A DNA stretch of 64,000 nt from CAUPWF01 sp964367685 (GTDB lineage: Bacteria > Bacillota > Clostridia > Lachnospirales > Lachnospiraceae), in the NCBI GenBank assembly GCA_964367685.1, contig CAYIYM010000004.1, positions 57,619 through 121,618 of the forward strand. Reading direction: 5' to 3'. The translations under genes and the position numbers were made by a program. The notes beneath the pieces are model-generated. The model was not told the origin of the DNA and made no database searches. It saw only the letters and a program-made list of their open reading frames with translations. Below are positions 27,134-35,967 of the stretch, piece by piece (the stretch's first letter is position 1; each line of letters opens with the position of its first letter).

Positions 27134-28642
27134 ATGGACAGGTGTAAAATTTTCATTGTCGAAGATGAGATAATCGTAAGACAAGCATTGCGATATATTA
27201 TTGAAGCGCACAAAGACAGATATGAGATAGTTGGAGAAGCGTCGAATGGGCAGGAGGCATGTGAATTAATAGCAGATGTGAAACCGAATATTGTTATTAC
27301 AGATATTATGATGCCGGTAATGAATGGTGTGGAACTGGTTAAATTTTTGAAAATAAATTATCCAGACATTTACACAATTGTATTAAGCGGATATAACGAT
27401 TTTGAATATGTGAAAACATGTTTCAAGTATGGAGTGTTTGAGTATTTGTTAAAGCCAAAATTAAATCCAGAAAATCTATGTGTGATTTTAAATAAAATTT
27501 GTGAGAGGCTGGGGTGTGGAATCGTAGAAACAAATGATTCCCCAGCTTATTTTCTAACGACTATTACAGAAAGTACAGAAGTGAGAAATGACCTTCAGAT
27601 TCCAGATAAATTCAAGGAAGTTCACATTGGAATCTTAGGTTTTAATATTAAAAAAATTATTGGATATGAGAAAAATCGTTCGGCTATTTATGTTGAAATA
27701 ATTTCTGAAAAGATTATGGAATTTTTTGACGGATTAGACTATGAATTTTACAAGACATCAAAAGGTGTTTTGCTAGCAATTATTGTGTATGAAAGCAAGA
27801 AGAATCAGGAATTTCAAAGAGAAGTAGATATATTTGCATCTAAGATTGCGGATGAGATATTAGGTGTTAAGGTGTGCTATAGTAGTATTTGCCGAGACGA
27901 TAGCTTATTGTCGAGAGAAATATTTAATATGTCAAAATCGGTACGATTGCAATTTTTTGTTAGCAATGCGACATATTGCTACAAGGCAATACAAGTAGAG
28001 AGTCAAAAAATATACCTATATAAAGAATATATGGAAAAGATTGATTTTATTGAGAAGAGTCTTTCTTATTTACAAGATGAGTTGCATAAAATTACATATG
28101 AGGCGGGTTATCGAGAAAGCGAACTAAAAAAACAATTAGAACATATCATCTATTCAACATTCAATCATTTGCAAGAAAAGAAATTGCTGAAACAAGATGC
28201 CCAAGTTGATGCAATTCCTATGATGGATTTGATTTCTGATATGTATTCTTTGGAAGATGTGCAGCGATTAATTAGTGATTTTGCGAAACAACTTCAATGT
28301 AATTTGGATGATACACAATCTGCAACAGATACATTTCTTATTAAGCTAATAGAATACATTAGAGATAATTATGCGGAGCAATTGAACCTAAAACAAGTTG
28401 CAGAAGAATTTCATATGAGCTACTCTTATTTGTCAACGTATTTTAGCTACAATTTAGGCATGGGATTTAATGAATACTTGAATAATTTAAGGATCGAAAA
28501 AGCAAAGGATATGCTAATGAATTCAGATTTAACAATTAATGAGATATGTGAAAGTGTTGGATATTTGAATCAGAGCTATTTCAGCAAGGTGTTTCGGAAG
28601 AATACAGGTGTAAGCCCGACTTCCTATAGGAGAAAAGGATAA
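27134..28642 (+). CDS. response regulator with AraC-type DNA-binding domain (YesN-like)
   Basis: A 502-residue regulator. The receiver domain (residues 4-122) holds the phospho-acceptor Asp57 in TDIMMP and KPK near 109. A middle segment of about 280 residues has no named fold. An AraC HTH pair occupies residues about 400-500 (QVAEEFHMSYSYLSTYF; GYLNQSYFSKVFRK). It forms a cognate pair with the kinase whose ATG begins one base after its stop. Likely target: the adjacent ABC/alpha-galactosidase operon, possibly also lacZ. Confidence 0.92.
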   Translation: MDRCKIFIVEDEIIVRQALRYIIEAHKDRYEIVGEASNGQEACELIADVKPNIVITDIMMPVMNGVELVKFLKINYPDIYTIVLSGYNDFEYVKTCFKYGVFEYLLKPKLNPENLCVILNKICERLGCGIVETNDSPAYFLTTITESTEVRNDLQIPDKFKEVHIGILGFNIKKIIGYEKNRSAIYVEIISEKIMEFFDGLDYEFYKTSKGVLLAIIVYESKKNQEFQREVDIFASKIADEILGVKVCYSSICRDDSLLSREIFNMSKSVRLQFFVSNATYCYKAIQVESQKIYLYKEYMEKIDFIEKSLSYLQDELHKITYEAGYRESELKKQLEHIIYSTFNHLQEKKLLKQDAQVDAIPMMDLISDMYSLEDVQRLISDFAKQLQCNLDDTQSATDTFLIKLIEYIRDNYAEQLNLKQVAEEFHMSYSYLSTYFSYNLGMGFNEYLNNLRIEKAKDMLMNSDLTINEICESVGYLNQSYFSKVFRKNTGVSPTSYRRKG

Positions 28643-28643
28643 T

Positions 28644-30386
28644 ATGAGAATTAGTTTATTTAATAGAATTGCACTGACCTTTCTAGGAACTATGATAGCA
28701 ACGAATTTACTAGTGCTGAATATACCATTAGAGTTAACAAAAACAGCTTTTACAGATTCCTATGTACAATCACAAGGTGAGTTGCTAGATCATATTGTGG
28801 ATAATTTTCAGGAATTTAATGAGGAAAATATTGAAGTAATTAATACTTATTCTAGAAATACGGCTTTAAATGACTATTTAACCATTGATGTAGAGGAACT
28901 TAAGCCACATCTTTTTTCGGTTTATTACAATATAGAAGCACATTTTAATTATGACAATACAAATATCAATCCAGTACGTAATAGAATTATGGTACTTGGT
29001 AATAATAATTTGGTATATACAAATGCAACAAATATATTAGATGTAGATGGGGAAATGCTAAAGGCAAATGAAATAACTGCAAAAGCAATACAAGAACCGA
29101 ATAAAATTCAATATTTTTACGGTGTGCATGAGTTATATACAATGAATCCAGCTGTGGTAGCAGTAAAACCACTTCAAAAAGCGTATGGGGCAGATACTGT
29201 AGGAATAATTTATTTGCAATTTGAGACAGAAGTGATAGAATCTCTTTTTGAAAAATACGTGAATCAAGAGGGTGAAATCTATGTATTTGCAAATGATGGA
29301 ACAGTAATTGCTGGGACAGACTCTATGAATACTGGAAAGAAAATGGAATCTGTGTATGGTGCGGCGCAGGAAATGATTCATGAGGAATTATCCTATACAA
29401 CTATAAGAGAAGATAAAGTGGAGTATCTAATACAGTCTCGCTATGTTCCTATTTTGGATATGTACATTGTAAATCGAGTAGCAGAAGAGGAAGTGTTAAT
29501 CAGTTTTAGTGAATTACGATACACAATTATTTTAATAGGTATTTTCATTACAATCATCGGACTTACTATCGTAAGTGGGATTTCCCAACGATTAATTAAA
29601 CCATTGAAAAAGGTGATTCATACAATTGGACAGTCTAGAAAAGGGAAATTTGAGAAGGTCGAAGTGATAGATGGAAGTATCGAAGTAAAAGACTTACAGC
29701 TAGCTTATAATGAGTTGATTGACGAAATAAAGGGATATACAGAACATTTGATTAATATAGAACAGCAAAAACGCTTTGCGGAACTCTCAGCATTGCAAAT
29801 GCAAATAAACCCGCATTTTCTCTATAATACTTTGGCAATGATTAAATACTTAACTTGGCAAGGGGATATAGAGAAGGTGACGACTACAATTGAGGCACTT
29901 ATTGATTTGCTGCAAAATACAATTGGTAAGACCGACGAAATGATTCCTCTTAGACAAGAAATTAGTAATTTAGAAAGCTATGTTTCCATTAGTAAGGCGA
30001 GATTTGGAGAGGGAATTATAACGAAGTTCTATATAGATGAGGAGTTACTTGAAGTATTAGTTCCCAAATTAATTCTCCAACCATTTGTTGAGAATGCATA
30101 CTTCCATGCATTTCAGAATAAGAAGACGGGGACCATTCGTATTATTGTGGATAGTGTAGGGGATGAATTAGTGTGTCAGATCATTGATGACGGGGATGGA
30201 ATGGAAAATAGTCAAAAAGGATTATTGAGATTTCATTTTAATGGAGTGGGCATTGGTAATGTTGACCAAAGAATCAAGCTGATTTTTGGTGAAAATTATG
30301 GAGTGTTAATAACAGGAGAAAAAGGGAAGGGTACAAATATTAGCATAAATTTACCAAAATCGAAAAAAAGTACAAATGAAGAGTAA
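28644..30386 (+). CDS. sensor histidine kinase (YesM-like, HisKA_7/His_kinase family)
   Basis: A 580-residue membrane kinase. Transmembrane helix 1 (about residues 8-27), an extracellular Cache-like sensor (about 30-290), transmembrane helix 2 (about 292-312), HAMP, then the His_kinase domain with QINPHFLYNT (His391) and an ATPase domain with FVENAYFHAF and GxGIGN. Such kinases sense sugars or sugar-binding proteins outside the cell. It is one base from the partner regulator. The ABC operon begins 120 bases later with no terminator in between. Confidence 0.92.
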   Translation: MRISLFNRIALTFLGTMIATNLLVLNIPLELTKTAFTDSYVQSQGELLDHIVDNFQEFNEENIEVINTYSRNTALNDYLTIDVEELKPHLFSVYYNIEAHFNYDNTNINPVRNRIMVLGNNNLVYTNATNILDVDGEMLKANEITAKAIQEPNKIQYFYGVHELYTMNPAVVAVKPLQKAYGADTVGIIYLQFETEVIESLFEKYVNQEGEIYVFANDGTVIAGTDSMNTGKKMESVYGAAQEMIHEELSYTTIREDKVEYLIQSRYVPILDMYIVNRVAEEEVLISFSELRYTIILIGIFITIIGLTIVSGISQRLIKPLKKVIHTIGQSRKGKFEKVEVIDGSIEVKDLQLAYNELIDEIKGYTEHLINIEQQKRFAELSALQMQINPHFLYNTLAMIKYLTWQGDIEKVTTTIEALIDLLQNTIGKTDEMIPLRQEISNLESYVSISKARFGEGIITKFYIDEELLEVLVPKLILQPFVENAYFHAFQNKKTGTIRIIVDSVGDELVCQIIDDGDGMENSQKGLLRFHFNGVGIGNVDQRIKLIFGENYGVLITGEKGKGTNISINLPKSKKSTNEE

Positions 30387-30506
30387 AAAAGAAAAAATGG
30401 AACAGGAAAATAGAACAAATTAGACATTAAAAAAGACTAACAGTGCAAAAGTGAAAAATAATATAATAAATTCATAAGAAATAAACAAGCAAATGGAGGA
30501 AGAAAA

Positions 30507-31805
30507 ATGAAATTTAGAAAGATTATTGCACTTGCATTGATGGGTGTTATGACACTTAGCTTAGCAGCTTGCTCAAGCGGATCAGAGGAAGCAACAACAA
30601 CAGAAGAAGGCGGAAAGCAAAAAATCACAGCATGGGCATGGGATCCAAACTTCAACATTGCTGCATTAAAAGAGGCAGAAGCAATTTACGAAGCAGAGAA
30701 CGAAAATGTAGATATTGAAATTGTTGAATATGCACAGGCTGATATTATTCAAAAATTAAATACAGCATTAAACTCTGGATCAACAGAAGGACTACCAAAC
30801 ATCGTTTTAATCGAAGATTACAGAATTCAAACATTTTTACAGTCATATCCAGATAGTTTCAAAGATTTATCTGCTATCACAGACTCAAGCAAGTTCTCTA
30901 GCCATAAATTAGGATTTATGACAGAAGGAGATAAAATCTATGGAGTACCATTTGATAACAGTGCAGCAGTTCTTTACTATAGAACAGACTTAATTGAAGA
31001 AGCTGGATACACACAAGAAGATATGCAAGATCTTACATGGAGCAAGTATATTGAAATTGGTGAAGCTGTAAAAGCAAAAAGTGGTATTGATTTAATGACA
31101 ATTGATCCAAACGATGTTGGACAAATCAGAATGATGATGCAATCAGCTAATTCATGGTATGTAACAGAAGATGGTGCTACACCTAACTTCGAAGGAAATG
31201 AAGTACTTAAAAAATCAATCGAAACTTATTTAGAGTTATACAATGCAGGAATTACAAAAACTGTTTCTGAGTGGTCACAGTTTGTAGGCGCTCCTAACAA
31301 TGGTGAAGTTGCATCAGTTCCAACAGGATGCTGGTTTACACCAAGTATTGCACAAGCTGAAGATCAAAGTGGTAACTGGGCAATCGCTCCTTTCCCAAGA
31401 TTAGATGATGTTGAAGCTTCAGTAAATGCTTCTAACTTAGGTGGATCAAGCTTCTATGTATTAAACGGAGTAGAAGGTGCTGACGTAGCAGAAGATTTCT
31501 TAGGAAAGACATTTGCAGGAAATGATGAATTATATCAAACAATCTTAAATGAGAACAACATTGTTGCTACATATTTACCAGCACAAACAGGTGATTCATA
31601 TACACAAGAAGTTGAATTCTTCGGAGGACAATCAATTTACTCTGATATCTCAACATGGTCTGAAGAGATTCCAGCTGTAAACTATGGATTGCACACATAT
31701 GCATTTGAAGATATTTTAAAGGCAGAACTTCAAGAGATTATTGCAGGAAAATCAATTGACGAGTCATTGACAGATATGCAAAAACAAGCAGAAGCACAAT
31801 TTTAG
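30507..31805 (+). CDS. ABC sugar-binding lipoprotein (CUT1)
   Basis: A 432-residue extracellular solute-binding protein. The signal peptide ends at a lipobox (LAACSSG, Cys about residue 22), so it is a lipid-anchored family 1 binding protein. It probably captures alpha-/beta-galactosides, given the flanking galactosidases. Codon choice is more uniform than in neighbours (ACA, GGA, CCA), which hints at high expression. GGAGGAAG precedes the ATG. A 15-bp hairpin sits between it and the permease genes. Confidence 0.92.
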   Translation: MKFRKIIALALMGVMTLSLAACSSGSEEATTTEEGGKQKITAWAWDPNFNIAALKEAEAIYEAENENVDIEIVEYAQADIIQKLNTALNSGSTEGLPNIVLIEDYRIQTFLQSYPDSFKDLSAITDSSKFSSHKLGFMTEGDKIYGVPFDNSAAVLYYRTDLIEEAGYTQEDMQDLTWSKYIEIGEAVKAKSGIDLMTIDPNDVGQIRMMMQSANSWYVTEDGATPNFEGNEVLKKSIETYLELYNAGITKTVSEWSQFVGAPNNGEVASVPTGCWFTPSIAQAEDQSGNWAIAPFPRLDDVEASVNASNLGGSSFYVLNGVEGADVAEDFLGKTFAGNDELYQTILNENNIVATYLPAQTGDSYTQEVEFFGGQSIYSDISTWSEEIPAVNYGLHTYAFEDILKAELQEIIAGKSIDESLTDMQKQAEAQF

Positions 31806-31813
31806 AACAAAAG

Positions 31814-31852
31814 ATACCCTGACTGCTTTCGTTGAAGTAGTCAGGGTATTTG
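31814..31852 (+). terminator. intra-operon hairpin (attenuating terminator or mRNA stabiliser)
   Basis: 15-base arms (31814-31828, 31835-31849) with one wobble and a 6-base loop, followed by TTGATTG. It is strong in structure but has a weak T-tract. Placed between the binding protein and the permeases, it would let the binding protein be made in excess. Confidence 0.7.
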
Positions 31853-31876
31853 ATTGAATAAGGAGCGAATCATATT

Positions 31877-32743
31877 ATGAAAATGAATAAAAAAATAGGA
31901 TGGGCATTTGTCATCATTCCAATAATTCTTGTATCTCTATTTTCTTTCTACCCAATGTTTAATGCATTTTTAACTTCATTAAAATCAGGAATGGGTGCAA
32001 ATTTAAGCTATGTTGGATTTGATAATTATACAAGATTATACCAAGATCCAGTTTTTATAGAAGCATTAAAAAATACAATGTTTTACCTAGTGATTCAAGT
32101 ACCATTAATGATCACACTTGCATTATCGGTTGCAACAGTATTAAACAATAAGAAATTAAAGTTCAGAAGTTTCTTTCGAACAGCAATCTTCTTACCATGT
32201 GTAACTTCACTAGTAGCTTACTCGGTAGTTTTTAAGAGTATTTTTGCATCAGATGGTATTTTTAATCAATTTCTAATGACTTTAAATATAATTTCAGAAC
32301 CTATCATGTGGATTACAGATCCATTTTGGGCAAAGATAACAATCATCATCGCTATTACATGGCGTTGGACAGGCTACAACATGATCTTTTTTCTTGCTGG
32401 GTTACAAAATATAGAGCCAAGTGTATATGAAGCTGCACAAATTGATGGTGCAAATGGATTAACACGATTCTTTAAAATCACAGTGCCATTGTTAAAGCCA
32501 ATTATCTTATTTACAACAATTCTATCAACAAATGGTACATTACAATTATTTGATGAGGTTGTAAACCTAACAAATGGAGGACCTGGTAACTCAACAATTA
32601 CAATTTCACAATACATCTATAACTTATGCTTCAAATATACACCAAACTTTGGATATGCTGCGGCAGTTTCGTATGTTATTTTAATTATCGTAGGTGTGTT
32701 AGCATTTATTCAAATGAAAGTAGGCGGTGATAAGAATGAATAA
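31877..32743 (+). CDS. ABC sugar permease, MalF/LacF-like
   Basis: A 288-residue, six-helix inner-membrane permease. The cytoplasmic coupling motif EAAQIDGANG lies near residue 178, the site that contacts the ATPase. CUT1 membership fits the binding protein and partner permease. The operon has no ATPase gene, as is usual in Firmicutes that share an MsmX-type ATPase. Its end overlaps the next gene by 8 bases. Confidence 0.92.
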   Translation: MKMNKKIGWAFVIIPIILVSLFSFYPMFNAFLTSLKSGMGANLSYVGFDNYTRLYQDPVFIEALKNTMFYLVIQVPLMITLALSVATVLNNKKLKFRSFFRTAIFLPCVTSLVAYSVVFKSIFASDGIFNQFLMTLNIISEPIMWITDPFWAKITIIIAITWRWTGYNMIFFLAGLQNIEPSVYEAAQIDGANGLTRFFKITVPLLKPIILFTTILSTNGTLQLFDEVVNLTNGGPGNSTITISQYIYNLCFKYTPNFGYAAAVSYVILIIVGVLAFIQMKVGGDKNE

Positions 32744-33542
32744 AATTAAAGGATTAGGTAAATACATATTTTTAACAATTGCATCGATTGTTTCAGTTTT
32801 TCCATTCTTATGGATGATTATTGCAGCAACAAATGAATCAGTAGATGTTACAAGAGGTAAGTTGACATTTGGAAGTGCGTTAGGGAAAAATATTCAAACA
32901 TTATTAGAAACAACAAATATTGAAGCGGCATTCGGAAATTCAATAGTAATCGCTTTGATCACTACTGCTTTGGCACTATTGATTTCTTCGGCAGCAGGAT
33001 ATGGATTCGTGATTTATAGAGATAAGATTAAAGATGTAGTGTTTAGCATCATCTTACTTTCAATGATGATTCCATTTGCAGCTATTTTAATTCCGCTATA
33101 TAAATTATTTGGGCAGTTCGGCTTACTTAATAGTTTTGTAGCCGTTATCCTACCATCAGTAGCAACAGCATTTATGATTTTCTTCTTTCGCCAAAATACA
33201 AAAGCATTTCCGAAAGAGCTTTTAGAGGCTGGAAGAATGGACGGATTATCAGAATTAAATCTATTTTTCCGTATTTTCATGCCAACAATGAAATCCACTT
33301 ATTCGGCAGCAGCAATCATGTGCTTTATGACTTCATGGAATAACTATATGTGGCCACTGATTGTATTACAAGAAGATAGCAAGAAGACATTACCACTTAT
33401 TATTGCTTCGTTAAACTCATCATACACACCTGATTATGGTGTAATCATGGTTTCAGTTGTATTAACAACAATTCCAACAACAATTATTTTCTTCGCAATG
33501 CAAAAGCAATTTGTAGAGGGTATGATTGGATCAGTAAAATAA
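32736..33542 (+). CDS. ABC sugar permease, MalG/LacG-like
   Basis: A 268-residue, six-helix permease. The EAA-loop is ELLEAGRMDGL, about residues 165-175. ATG 32736 is chosen over GTG 32727: AGGCGG sits at ribosome-binding distance and family members start at this helix. It overlaps lacF-like by 8 bases, so the two subunits are made together. The alpha-galactosidase follows 29 bases later. Confidence 0.9.
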   Translation: MNKIKGLGKYIFLTIASIVSVFPFLWMIIAATNESVDVTRGKLTFGSALGKNIQTLLETTNIEAAFGNSIVIALITTALALLISSAAGYGFVIYRDKIKDVVFSIILLSMMIPFAAILIPLYKLFGQFGLLNSFVAVILPSVATAFMIFFFRQNTKAFPKELLEAGRMDGLSELNLFFRIFMPTMKSTYSAAAIMCFMTSWNNYMWPLIVLQEDSKKTLPLIIASLNSSYTPDYGVIMVSVVLTTIPTTIIFFAMQKQFVEGMIGSVK

Positions 33543-33571
33543 AGAATTGGATATAAGGAGAGAAGAAAGAG

Positions 33572-35791
33572 ATGTTTTATTTACATACAAAAAATACAAG
33601 CTATATTATTAAGAAGAAAGAATATGGGAAATTAGAACATATTTACTACGGCAAGCGAATCAAAGAGGATGAAAAGCTTGTATCATATGAACAGACCTCA
33701 GAACTTCCGCATAGCGTATTGTATAATAGTAAAATATCTCTTGATACTCTAGAATTAGTTGCACAAGAATATCCAGAGAGTGGGAAAGGGGATTTTAGAG
33801 AACCTGCTATATCTATTCTGTCAAAACATGGATATTCAACAGACTTTTTATATCAATCTCATAGATATTATGAAAATCGTACAGGAATCGAGGGGCTTCC
33901 ATTTGCAAAAGGTCCGTGTAGGAGCTTAGAAATTGTTTTATACGATAGCTTGATTCATGTAGAATTAATTTTAAATTATCATGCATTCTATGAATCTGAT
34001 GTTATTACAAGAAATGTGAAGATAGTTAATAAAGGAAATGAGAAAATACAAGTAGAACGCGCGATGAGTCTTTGCCTAGACCTAGATGATGATGGCTATG
34101 AATTAATGAGCTTTCAAGGTGCTTGGGCGAGTGAAATGCAAATGAAGAACCAGAAAATCGAGGCGGGTATCTACATAAATGATTCGAAGGTTGGGACTAG
34201 CTCAAATAGACATAATCCGTTTATCGTAGTGAAGCAAGAAGATGCGACAGAAATACATGGAAACTGCTATGGATTTAACTTGATGTATAGTGGAAATCAT
34301 GCTGAAATAGTTGAAAGCTCACCTTATGGAAAAATTCGTGTATTAAATGGAGTGAATCCACACAATTTTGGATTCACGTTAGATTCCGAAGAATCATTCC
34401 AAACACCAGAAGCTGTGATGACATTCTCTCATGAAGGATTAAATGGAATGAGTCAAAATATGCATTCCTTTGTGATGGATCACGTCGTGCCACAAAAATT
34501 TACAAAAAAAGAACGCCCAATCTTAATTAATAACTGGGAGGCTACTTATTTTAATTTTGATAAGCCTAAATTACTAGCCCTTGCAAAAGAAGCGAAGAAG
34601 GTGGGAATTGAACTCTTTGTATTAGATGATGGATGGTTTGGAAATCGAAATGATGATAAAACATCTTTAGGTGATTGGGTAACGAATGAGGCGAAAATTG
34701 GTGGAACAATGGCAGAACTGGCTAATGAAATTAATGAAGTTGGGTTAGAGTTTGGCCTTTGGTTTGAACCAGAAATGATTAGTGAAGAGAGTGACTTATA
34801 CGAGAAGCATCCTGACTGGGTACTTGGTACATTGAGAAGATCAACAGGAAGAAATCAATTTATTCTAGACCTAACAAAAGATGAAGTATGTGATTACATA
34901 GTTACATCTGTTTCGGCTGTTTTAGAATCAGCAAATATTACATATTTAAAATGGGATATGAATCGTAATTTCTCAGATGTATTCTCAGATAGACAGACGA
35001 ATCAAGGTGAAGTTTGTCATAGATATATGATAGGGTTGTACCGCGTTTTTGATGAGCTAATTACAAGGTTTCCAAATGTATTGTTCGAAGGATGTAGCGC
35101 AGGCGGCAATCGTTTTGACTTGGGGATATTATCTTATATGCCACAAATTTGGGGGAGTGATGATACAGACGGTCATGAGCGAGTGCAAATTCAGAAATCA
35201 ATCAGTTATGGATATCCACAAAGTACTTATGGTGCACATGTATCGGCATGCCCTAATCATCAAACATTTAGACATACACCAATAGAAACGAGATTCAACA
35301 TATCAACGTTTGGTGCGTTAGGTTATGAGTTGAATTTGCTAGAATTGTCAGAGCATGAGAAAGAGCTAGTGACAAGACAAATTGCCTACTACAAAGAACA
35401 TAGAGCATTATTCCAATTTGGAAAATTGTATCGATTGACAACAAAAGAAGACAAAGAAATCTTTTTATGTATGGACAAAGATAGCAAGTGTGGTGTGATT
35501 GGAGAATTCTATAACTTGCAGAGACCAAGTCCAAGTTTTAATAAAATAATTACGACTTATTTAGATAACGAGACTTATTACACTATTAAATCAAGGGAAC
35601 AATTTGTTACCAAAGAAGATGTTGCTATCATTGATACTGTTGTGAAATTGAATGATGAGGTGTATCAAGGCTATGGTGATTACTTCAATTATCATGGAAT
35701 ACCGCTTTCAATGCAACACTTAGGAACAGGGAGTGAGAAGACACGATTTATAGGGGACTTCGGATCTCGCATTTATAATATTAGTCAATAA
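33572..35791 (+). CDS. alpha-galactosidase, GH36 (full length)
   Basis: A 739-residue cytoplasmic alpha-galactosidase. N-terminal beta-sandwich (about 1-330), TIM barrel (about 330-640) and C-terminal beta domain. Catalytic residues: nucleophile Asp462 in KWDMN and acid/base Asp near 530 in SDDTD. It is last in the ABC operon, so imported melibiose or raffinose is the likely substrate. It is a paralogue of the partial gene at the window start and, by motif spacing, a more divergent copy. Confidence 0.93.
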   Translation: MFYLHTKNTSYIIKKKEYGKLEHIYYGKRIKEDEKLVSYEQTSELPHSVLYNSKISLDTLELVAQEYPESGKGDFREPAISILSKHGYSTDFLYQSHRYYENRTGIEGLPFAKGPCRSLEIVLYDSLIHVELILNYHAFYESDVITRNVKIVNKGNEKIQVERAMSLCLDLDDDGYELMSFQGAWASEMQMKNQKIEAGIYINDSKVGTSSNRHNPFIVVKQEDATEIHGNCYGFNLMYSGNHAEIVESSPYGKIRVLNGVNPHNFGFTLDSEESFQTPEAVMTFSHEGLNGMSQNMHSFVMDHVVPQKFTKKERPILINNWEATYFNFDKPKLLALAKEAKKVGIELFVLDDGWFGNRNDDKTSLGDWVTNEAKIGGTMAELANEINEVGLEFGLWFEPEMISEESDLYEKHPDWVLGTLRRSTGRNQFILDLTKDEVCDYIVTSVSAVLESANITYLKWDMNRNFSDVFSDRQTNQGEVCHRYMIGLYRVFDELITRFPNVLFEGCSAGGNRFDLGILSYMPQIWGSDDTDGHERVQIQKSISYGYPQSTYGAHVSACPNHQTFRHTPIETRFNISTFGALGYELNLLELSEHEKELVTRQIAYYKEHRALFQFGKLYRLTTKEDKEIFLCMDKDSKCGVIGEFYNLQRPSPSFNKIITTYLDNETYYTIKSREQFVTKEDVAIIDTVVKLNDEVYQGYGDYFNYHGIPLSMQHLGTGSEKTRFIGDFGSRIYNISQ

Positions 35792-35799
35792 CCAAAGAA

Positions 35800-35858
35800 A
35801 ATCTGTATGAATTATGGTTTAAGGGATGTTTATATCATAATTTGTATGGATTTTTTTT
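35800..35858 (+). terminator. terminator of the galactoside operon
   Basis: 17-base arms (35800-35816, 35836-35852) with four G-T wobbles, then an eight-T run ending at 35858. Confidence 0.8.
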
Positions 35859-35877
35859 GTTTTCTAGCAAAATATAT

Positions 35878-35906
35878 TTGTATAATAATAAAAAAAAGCG
35901 TATAAT
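35878..35906 (+). promoter_or_regulatory. candidate promoter for the FIST/EAL/GGDEF gene
   Basis: TTGTAT (35878-35883), 17-base spacer, perfect TATAAT (35901-35906). Confidence 0.65.
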
Positions 35907-35967
35907 GAAGTTCAGACAAAAGATAGGATGACGAAATTCTGACTATCTTGCATATAGGAGTTAATGA

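Noticed and set aside
26988..27173. 61-residue frame before the response regulator
   Set aside because: Overlaps the well-supported regulator start in another frame, has no ribosome binding site and no family resemblance.
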